64,000 nt of DNA from RPQJ01 sp963698735 (lineage in GTDB: Bacteria > Pseudomonadota > Gammaproteobacteria > Steroidobacterales > Steroidobacteraceae). The notes beneath the pieces are model-generated. The model made no database searches. It saw only the letters and a program-made list of their open reading frames with translations, and was not told the origin of the DNA. Positions 58,293 to 64,000 of this stretch are shown here, one piece after another. Both the position numbers and the translations under genes were made by a program. The stretch spans positions 117,896-181,895 of the forward strand of contig CAVOSA010000022.1 in assembly GCA_963698735.1 (NCBI GenBank), read 5' to 3'. The number at the start of each line of letters is the position of its first letter. The stretch's first letter is position 1.

Positions 58293-59187
58293 ACGAGCGC
58301 GCGGCCGGGCTGCCGTGCCGGGTGCGGCGTTCGAGGCATTGCGGCCGTACCAGTGGTTGAAGAACTTGCTGGTGTTCGTTCCGCTCGCCTCGGCGCACCG
58401 TCTCGGCGAGGTCCCGCTGCTGCTGCAGGCGCTGCAGGGCTTCGTGGCGTTCAGCCTGTGCTCCTCCGCTGTCTACCTCCTGAACGACCTCCATGACCTG
58501 CGGAGCGACCGGCTGCATCCCTACAAGAGCCGGCGGCCGATCGCGGCGGGGCGCGTGCCGCGAGCGCTCGCCGTGGGCCTCGTGCCGGTGCTGCTCGCGG
58601 CCGGGCTGATCGTGGCGGCGCCGCTCGGTGCGGAAGCGGTCGGCGTCCTCGCGGGCTACTTCACGCTGATGGCGGCCTACTCGCTCGGACTCAAAGACAT
58701 CGTGCTGCTCGATGTCCTGGTGCTAGCGACGGGCTATGCCGCGCGCGTCCTGCTTGGCGCCCTCGCCGTGCAGATCATGCCCTCGTCGTGGCTGTTTGCC
58801 TTCTGTATCTTCTTCTTCTTCAGCCTGGCGCTGCTCAAGCGCTACGCGGAGATCAGCGTGCGGCGGGTCCGCGAGGGTCCGGACGCTCACGCGCGCGCGT
58901 ACCTGCTCGAGGACCAGAGTCTGCTGGTCGCGCTCGGCGTCTCGAGCGGCTATCTGTCGGTCCTTGTGCTCGCCCTGTACACGAGCACCCTGACGGCGGG
59001 ACAGCTGTACCGGTATCCGGTCATGATCTGGATGACCTGTACGCTGCTGCTGTACTGGATCAGCCACATTTGGCTGGTTGCACATCGCGGCGGGATGCAG
59101 GACGACCCACTCCGGTTCCTGCTCCAGGATCGGCTGAGCTGGATCCTGGTCCCGCTGATGGGAGTTACCGCGTGGCTGGCGCTGTGA
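58273..59187 (+). CDS. Decaprenyl-phosphate phosphoribosyltransferase-like UbiA-family enzyme
   Basis: 304 residues, about eight membrane helices. RPYQWLKNLLVFVPLASAHR and the metal/diphosphate motif NDLHDLRSDRLHPYKSRRPIAAGRV near residues 70-95 identify the DPPR-synthase branch of the UbiA superfamily; the second Asp region is GLKDIVLLDVLVLATGYAARVL. DPPR synthases attach phosphoribose to a polyprenyl phosphate. TTG start overlapping the epimerase. The DprE1/DprE2-type epimerising oxidase pair that often follows is not present. Confidence 0.88.
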   Translation: MSNTFSERARGRAAVPGAAFEALRPYQWLKNLLVFVPLASAHRLGEVPLLLQALQGFVAFSLCSSAVYLLNDLHDLRSDRLHPYKSRRPIAAGRVPRALAVGLVPVLLAAGLIVAAPLGAEAVGVLAGYFTLMAAYSLGLKDIVLLDVLVLATGYAARVLLGALAVQIMPSSWLFAFCIFFFFSLALLKRYAEISVRRVREGPDAHARAYLLEDQSLLVALGVSSGYLSVLVLALYTSTLTAGQLYRYPVMIWMTCTLLLYWISHIWLVAHRGGMQDDPLRFLLQDRLSWILVPLMGVTAWLAL

Positions 59188-59201
59188 CAGGCCGCGGCGG
59201 G

Positions 59202-61001
59202 ATGGGAACGCGCCGTCGCTGGCTCGAGGCCATCGCGCTCGGCGCGTCCGCTACCCTCGGCGTCGCGCTACCGGCCACCGTGCCCGTCGAGCGCCGCGAT
59301 CCGCCGCTGCCGTCCGAGGCGCAGCTCACGCGGCAGGCCGCCGAGTATCGTGCCGAGAAAGCGAAGACGATCCTCGAGCTGCAGGCGTTCCGGAGCGAGG
59401 CGACGCTGCCGATCGAGGCGCCGGACGGACGCCTCGGCGCAGTCACGCTCACCGACCTCAATCCCTACGTCAACGGCTGGTACCTGCTCTCGTTCGACGG
59501 GGGCACGGTTGCAGAGCGGCGCACCTATCACTTCGAGAACCCGCGTCCGCGCGAGGGCTCGATTGCGCTCGTGTCGGCGGACCGGCAGGCCGTGCGCCTC
59601 GCCATCGGCGACCGCGGCGCACCCTGCACGCTCGAGTGGGCCGGCCGTTCGCCGGGAGCACTCGAGGCGGCGAGCCGCTCGGGCCTGCCCTACGCGCCGC
59701 TATGCGAGGGCCGGCTATACCTGCGCAACCCGGTCGCGGGACGGCGCACGTCGCTCGAGCGCGTCGCGGAGTTCCTCCGCGACCACGTCTGGGGCGGCGA
59801 GCAGGTGGTCGCATTCGTGAAGAATGAGTTCTATCGCGATGCCTTCCTCGAGGAGCCCGTCCCGCACCGTGCGCCCGCGCAGCCCGCGCCCGACGCGCAC
59901 GCACCGCTCACGGCGGCCATCGCCGCGACGAGTGCTGGCCTGGCCGTGGTCCCGGAGCAGCTCGGTATCGAGCTCGCGGCTCCGGGGCGGGACCTCGTCG
60001 TGGGCGAGTGGTACCCGGCCCGTGACGTCGACGGCGTGTACCTTAGCGTCGTCACCCCTGCGAACGTCGATCGATCGACCCTGCAGGGCAGCCCGGTCGC
60101 CGTGAAACCGCTCGACGCCGTCGAGTCGAAGGCGCTCGTGTACCTCGTCGCGTTCGATCTCGCCCGGTTCGAACTGCGCTTCGCGCTCGGCACGGACCAT
60201 CCGCGCGTCGGCTGGTCGGAACGCGTACCGCCCGCAGTTCGCGACGCCTCGCTGCCGGGGCCGGATGGCATCGGCAACCCGGCGCCGCTCGTAACGAACG
60301 GCATGGTAGCCCGGCGGAGGTCAGTCGCACGGTGGCGACGTTACCGGCGGCTTCAAGCGCGAGCACGGTGCGTTCCGCTACGGGCGGCTGTCGCTCGAGA
60401 ACCACGGCAGCCACTACGGGTTCATCGAGCAGGGCGTGGTGTTCAGCAAGTTGCAGCCCGGGCTCGCCACGGTGCTGGCGATGGACGACGGTCGCGTCGA
60501 GCTGGAGACCTGGAGCGCGGCCGAGGAGGCGCGACTGCCGCAGATCCGCTCGGCGCGCCAGAACGGCGTGCCGCTCATCGAGTTCGACCCCGCGCGGGGG
60601 AGGGGCGTGCCGGGTGCCCTCGTCGGCAACTGGGGTGCGGGCAACTGGTCGGGATCGGCCAACGGGGACCTGCGTACGCTCCGTGCCGGCCTCTGCCTGC
60701 AGGCGAGCGAGGCGAGGCGCTTCCTGGTCTACGGCTACTTTCGGACGCCACGCCGTCGGCGATGGCCCGCGTCTTCGAGGCCTATCGCTGCCAGTACGCG
60801 CTGCACCTCGACATGAACGCACTCGAGCACACCTACCTCGCGCTCTACGTCTCGCGTGGCCGGCAGCGTCTCGTCGAGCACCTGATCCGGGGCATGGACG
60901 TGCTCGACCAGGGAACTCGCAAGAGCTACGCGCCGCGCTTCATCGGTCTCCCGGACAACCGCGACTTCTTCTTCCTGACCCGCAGGGACGCTGCACCATG
61001 A
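59202..61001 (+). pseudogene. Exported protein gene, possibly phosphodiester-glycosidase-like, with two compensating frame breaks
   Basis: About 600 codons if repaired. The N-terminus MGTRRRWLEAIALGASATLG looks like a signal peptide. Conserved-looking protein text continues to GIGNPAPLVTNGM, where one extra base near 60309 moves it to another frame (GGDVTGGFKREHGAF, QGVVFSKLQPG, IRSARQNGVPLIEF). A missing base near 60740 in a T run restores the first frame (SDATPSAMARVFEAY, HLDMNALEHTY), which ends in TGA. Both frames look genuinely coding on each side. The middle and end faintly recall the NAGPA/phosphodiester glycosidase fold; I am not sure. Its last codon overlaps the next gene as ATGA. 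GTG at 59184 is an alternative start. Confidence 0.6.
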
Positions 61002-62012
61002 GGGACGGCCGCATGCTCGCCGTCGCGGCGCTCGCGCTGCTCGCGTGCACGCTCACTGCGGCCGCGCAGACAACCAACGCCGAGCAGAACCGTGGCCTGC
61101 TGCGCCGGCTGCAGGCCGTGCACGGGCTGAGCCCTGCGCAGATGCGGCGCATCGAGGCTATCTTCGCGGGCAACTTCGCCATGGGCCAGGGCAACCCGGC
61201 GATCGTGCGGCACCCGATGACGCCGACGCAGTGCCGCGAGAATCTCGAGCGCGCGCACATCGACTACGCGAACCCGGAATTCGAGCGGATCTGCGGCGGC
61301 AAGTACATGGCACCGCTGTACGATCCAAAGGCGGCGACGCCGGAACAGGCGCAGGCCTGCATCGACCAGTTCGAATTCCCGGACATTCCCTGCGAGTACC
61401 CGGTCGTCTGGGTCAAGGCGCGCGAGGCGGCCGAGATCTGCGCGGCGGAGGGCAAGCGCCTGTGCGACGCCCACGAATGGGAGGGCGCGTGCGCCGGGCG
61501 CCTCGAGCCGCCGGACTACCGGTTCGATCTCGCCGTTGGCGTGAGCCCGAACGTCGCCGTTGAGCGCATGCGCGCGGCGCACAACCGCGCCTACGCGGCC
61601 GACAAGCGCTGGAGCTACGGGGCGGAGTATCAGAGCGGCGTGTGCGCGACCGGCAGCTCGCAAGACGCCCGGCTGCCAGGGCGGCGGCTGGAACCAGTGC
61701 GGCTCCAACACCTATCCCGCCGGGAGTTTTCCCGGCCTGCCTCAGCCCGCTCGGCGTGTACGACCTGAACGGCAACGCCGCCGAACACATGAACCTGCCG
61801 CTCGAACGAGAGCAGATGTCGAGCCGCGGCAGCCGATGCTCGGCTACACCGAGATGAAGGGCAGCTGGTTCATCTTCGACGCTTACCGCGCGCACGAGGA
61901 CTGGTGCCGCTGGCGCGCGCCGTACTGGCACGGCAGCCGGGTCATGGACCCGCACAGCCATGCCAACTATCACCTGGGCTTTCGGTGCTGCAAGACGCTG
62001 TCGCCGCAGTGA
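60998..62012 (+). pseudogene. Exported SUMF/formylglycine-generating-enzyme-like protein, three frame breaks
   Basis: A signal peptide (MLAVAALALLACTLTAAAQ) precedes a SUMF-type domain. The diagnostic parts lie in different frames: AAEGKRLCDAHEWEGACAGR in the starting frame; GCQGGGWNQCGSNTYPAGSFPG after an extra base near 61661; SPLGVYDLNGNAAEHMNLPLE after another near 61737; EMKGSWFIFDAYRAHEDWCRWRAPYWHG and NYHLGFRCCK after a missing base near 61829. The last frame ends at 62012. The un-repaired frame stops at 61768. SUMF-fold proteins oxidise Cys to formylglycine or bind substrates in many secreted systems. Whether the gene is dead or mis-sequenced is unresolved. Confidence 0.7.
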
Positions 62013-62021
62013 CGACGATGC

Positions 62022-62960
62022 TCAGTGAGTGGCCACAGCGCCCCGTGTCGCCGGCAGCGCGGCGAGCGTTGCAGCCGGCGCCGCCGACCTGAGTCCGCTC
62101 AGGAGCGATTCGAGCCGTTCGGCAAGACGCGGCAGCGGCCCCTCATCGCTCAGCAGCACCGCGAACTGCGGATCTGCAAGAACGTCCGTCAGTGTTCGCT
62201 TGACGCCGTTGACGTAGACGACGTCGCTGACGAGCCGAATGCCGTGGCTGTAGTCCGCATAGCTGGCCCCGTGTACGGTGCTGAGCGGCTGGATCGGCGC
62301 ATGTGAGTCGCGATGCCAGCCATAGATGGCGACCCGTCCCGGTGTCGTCCACAGGCGCGGGGTGAGCACCAGGTCCTTCTTGTGACCCGCCGTCAGTTCG
62401 CCGAGCGCCGCGCCGCGGGCGACGCGCTGCTCGCCAATCATCTGGTTGTGGTGCGCCAGGTAGGCGGTACTGCGCATCTGATCGCCCGCCGGCAGCGGCT
62501 GCGGGTTGAGCCTGACGGTCGACTCCTCGTAAATCGCGTTCACCATGCGGCGTGTCGGCAGCACGAAACCATAGCGGCCAGCGACCTCCAACGCGGCCTC
62601 GAGGCCCATCGGAACGAAGACGAAGTCCCGGTCCGACCCGAGCGCGAGATAGTCGGGGAGCACGCAGATCGTGACCTCGGTGCCATTGCCGCCCACCGTC
62701 ACCGCCTCGAGGTGGCGCAGAAACGCCGGAACATTCCCGGCCAGCAACTCCGAACGCACCAGAGCGTCGCGCTGTGGTCCAGACACGTCGCGGGCCCGTT
62801 CCACGAACTGGCTGCCGGTGAGGGCTCCGTCGGCCCGCGCGGGGACTCTCATCATGAGCTGTTGATCGCACACCGAACCGACGGGTGACGCGCCGGAGGA
62901 CACCGCCGTGAGAAACAGAGCGGCAGCAGCCGTCATGTGGATCAAGCGCGAAGATCTCAC
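62022..62960 (-). CDS. Exported protein of unknown function
   Basis: 312 residues from a GTG with AAGGAG 11 bases upstream. A signal peptide spans about residues 1-27 (MRSSRLIHMTAAAALFLTA then SSGASP). The mature protein has a conserved-looking core: TICVLPDYLALGSDRDFVFVPMG, RYGFVLPTRRMVNAIYEES, GHKKDLVLTPRL, IYGWHRDSHAPIQPLSTVHG and YADYSHGIRLVSDVVYVNG. The spaced His, Asp and Tyr residues suggest an enzyme or ligand-binding fold, but I do not recognise the family. It converges on the SUMF-like gene with a 9-bp gap and is the only intact gene in the right part of the third cassette. Confidence 0.75.
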   Translation of the reverse strand: MRSSRLIHMTAAAALFLTAVSSGASPVGSVCDQQLMMRVPARADGALTGSQFVERARDVSGPQRDALVRSELLAGNVPAFLRHLEAVTVGGNGTEVTICVLPDYLALGSDRDFVFVPMGLEAALEVAGRYGFVLPTRRMVNAIYEESTVRLNPQPLPAGDQMRSTAYLAHHNQMIGEQRVARGAALGELTAGHKKDLVLTPRLWTTPGRVAIYGWHRDSHAPIQPLSTVHGASYADYSHGIRLVSDVVYVNGVKRTLTDVLADPQFAVLLSDEGPLPRLAERLESLLSGLRSAAPAATLAALPATRGAVATH

Positions 62961-63588
62961 GTGCAGGGACACTCCTTGGTGATCCGCAATCGCGGGTAAT
63001 TCGCAATCGCGTCGCGGGCTAAGCACCGCGGTGCCGGAATTCGGCGAGGGTCATAGATATCAGGGGGGCAGGCGCCGGTCAACTCTTGCGTTCAATCATT
63101 GAAGGCATGGAAAAGATTGAGTCTCGCGCACGGCGAGAGCATGTTCGGCGACCGGAATGCCAGTTGTAGCGTGTGTGCGACGCGCTGCGCCCCCGGGCAT
63201 GGAGGCCAATCGGTACTCGTGGCGTGACGACAACACCGCGCGTGCCGCCGCAGCCGCAAAGGAATGGGCATGCGAGTTGCTCGGTCTGGCTGGCGCCGTA
63301 TCGCCAAAGGATGGCGTGATTCCCATCCATCCGCGATGAAATACTCTGTTGCGTGGGCTGGGTGCGCAATTGGGGGCCGTATCCGGTCGCTCCAGACGGT
63401 TGCACAGGGCAGGCTTTTTCGGACATGCGCGGTGGCCTGGAACGAATCACGCGCCGGCCACGAATCGACGCGGCACGAGCGAGCGCCGGGGTTCCGATTT
63501 CCGGCGGGGCTAAGCACTTCACGGACTATTCGGGCACCCGCAGCTCGATGCGGAACGGGACCGGGTTGATTCGGAAATCCGAAAGCGA
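62961..63588. other. Intergenic stretch without a supported gene
   Basis: About 630 bp between the exported-protein gene and repeat copy 4. Several short open frames exist on both strands (for example 63157-63339 plus), but none shows a start signal, family motif or coding-like composition I can defend. It may be decayed island DNA. Confidence 0.5.
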
Positions 63589-63640
63589 GCCCCCGCTACC
63601 ATCGAATCGAAGCGAACGGCCCCTCTGGGGCCGTTCTGTT
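63589..63640 (+). repeat. tRNA-fMet 3'-end/terminator repeat, copy 4
   Basis: GCCCCCGCTACCATCGAA onward is identical to the native copy for 47 bases, through the terminator stem, then diverges (TCTGTTTGTG). The upstream bases are unrelated to the tRNA body. It marks the right end of the third cassette. Confidence 0.92.
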
Positions 63641-63682
63641 TGTGAGCCCGAGTACTCCCGCGCATTGGACACCGCCGACCTG

Positions 63683-63695
63683 CCGGTTTCACATG
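63683..63695 (+). promoter_or_regulatory. Conserved 13-mer upstream of the small-ORF copy 2
   Basis: CCGGTTTCACATG, identical to 50464-50476 and at the same 5-base distance from the start codon. See the copy-1 entry. Confidence 0.4.
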
Positions 63696-63700
63696 GCCAC

Positions 63701-63880
63701 ATGAAATCGCAACTAGCCGAGGCTGCCCGCCGTCGCCTGACAGAGGACGTCAGGCGCATGACGGCCGAGCAGCGGTTGGCTGCGTTCCTGGCCCATTGCC
63801 AACTGATGGCGCAGCTCAGGAGTGCCGGTGGGGCCATTCAGCACCGACCTGGACACGCGGTGCCACGGAATGCGGACTAG
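63701..63880 (+). CDS. Small helical protein, probable first gene of a two-gene (toxin-antitoxin-like) module
   Basis: 59 residues, two predicted helices: SQLAEAARRRLTEDVRRM and TAEQRLAAFLAHCQLMAQLRSAG. It is closely related to the first 39 residues encoded at 50482. It ends in TAG at 63880, and the next gene's likely ATG at 63870 overlaps it by 11 bases, so the two are coupled. Small proteins of this build occur in front of nucleotidyltransferase-type toxins, but that is recollection plus inference; no family name is claimed. Confidence 0.65.
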   Translation: MKSQLAEAARRRLTEDVRRMTAEQRLAAFLAHCQLMAQLRSAGGAIQHRPGHAVPRNAD

Positions 63881-64000
63881 TGCACCGGGCCAGTCGGCGC
63901 TGCTGATGGCCGACGTTGCGGAGTTGCTTTCTAAGCAAGGCGTTCGATACGCAGTCATCGGCGCCATGGCGGCGGCGGTGCACGGGATCGTGCGCGCCAG
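63870..64000 (+). CDS. N-terminus of a possible nucleotidyltransferase; runs off the window
   Basis: Only 43 codons are visible, beginning MRTSAPGQSALLMADVAELL and continuing SKQGVRYAVIGAMAAAVHGIVRA. The helix-then-VIGAxAAAxHG pattern is how many small nucleotidyltransferases (AbiEii- or MNT-like) begin, ahead of a GS-x-D-x-D catalytic motif, which would lie just outside the window. ATG at 63870 overlaps the upstream gene; ATG at 63906 is an alternative. Without the catalytic motif the call is tentative. Confidence 0.45.
   Translation, partial: MRTSAPGQSALLMADVAELLSKQGVRYAVIGAMAAAVHGIVRA

Larger units (their letters stand above)
50341..63640. mobile_element. Putative composite genomic island at the 3' end of tRNA-fMet
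   Basis: The native tRNA 3' end and three further direct copies of that end plus terminator delimit three segments of about 5.3, 0.67 and 7.3 kb. The cargo is an RND efflux pair, a broken hicAB module and a polyprenyl-phosphate-sugar cluster. This is the structure left by serial site-specific integration into a tRNA. No integrase, excisionase or transposase gene is visible inside the segments, so either it was lost or integration used a recombinase in trans. The boundaries are those of the repeats, and the true right end may lie beyond the window. Confidence 0.55.

Noticed and set aside
63157..63339. 60-codon plus-strand frame with a plausible internal segment
   Set aside because: No ribosome-binding site, no recognised motif, and overlapping frames on the other strand are equally long.

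Overview
The window is high-GC chromosomal DNA from a gammaproteobacterium outside the Enterobacteriaceae. The gene order ssrA-smpB-ratA-rnfH / bamE-fur / nadK-recN / hrcA-grpE-dnaK-dnaJ-dapB-carAB-greA / rlmE-ftsH-folP-glmM / tpiA-secG-tRNA-Leu-nuoA-N and the separate (unfused) nuoC and nuoD genes point to the Xanthomonadales / Steroidobacterales / Nevskiales side of the class. That placement is inferred from synteny and base composition, not from a search.

Layout. 1-0.86 kb: 5' part of prc (minus strand). 1.0-1.6 kb: two small membrane proteins in convergent orientation. 1.7-6.5 kb: four genes joined by ATGA stop/start overlaps (Gfo/Idh/MocA oxidoreductase, FMN alpha-hydroxy-acid dehydrogenase, SulP permease, quinone oxidoreductase). 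6.5-8.5 kb: yheS (minus). 8.6-12.2 kb: a secreted GloVer-repeat protein with a GlyGly-CTERM tail and a molybdopterin oxidoreductase. 12.3-17.7 kb: tmRNA and its partner smpB, then outer-membrane assembly (bamE), iron regulation (fur), recombination repair (recN) and nadK. 17.8-35.7 kb: chaperone operon, lysine/pyrimidine/arginine precursor genes, ribosome and rRNA maturation, ftsH-folP-glmM and tpiA-secG. 35.7-50.2 kb: tRNA-Leu(GAG) and the complete 14-gene complex I operon. 50.28 kb: initiator tRNA-fMet.

From tRNA-fMet onward the DNA changes character. The tRNA 3' end plus its terminator is repeated in direct orientation at about 50.34, 55.64, 56.32 and 63.59 kb. These copies cut the region into cassettes: (i) a small ORF plus an RND efflux pair; (ii) a hicB antitoxin with a collapsed hicA; (iii) a polyprenyl-phosphate-sugar / GtrA / NAD-epimerase group that ends in two frameshifted genes and an unrecognised exported protein; (iv) a second copy of the small ORF, intact and followed by a gene that may encode a nucleotidyltransferase and runs off the window. 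No integrase is visible. This looks like an accretion hotspot at the 3' end of tRNA-fMet.

Other structure includes two large hairpins with mutually complementary loops between dapB and carA, two adjacent perfect palindromes inside nuoC that add residues in frame, and a 59-bp antisense overlap between the 3' ends of recN and fur. No rRNA operon, CRISPR array, transposase or origin was recognised.
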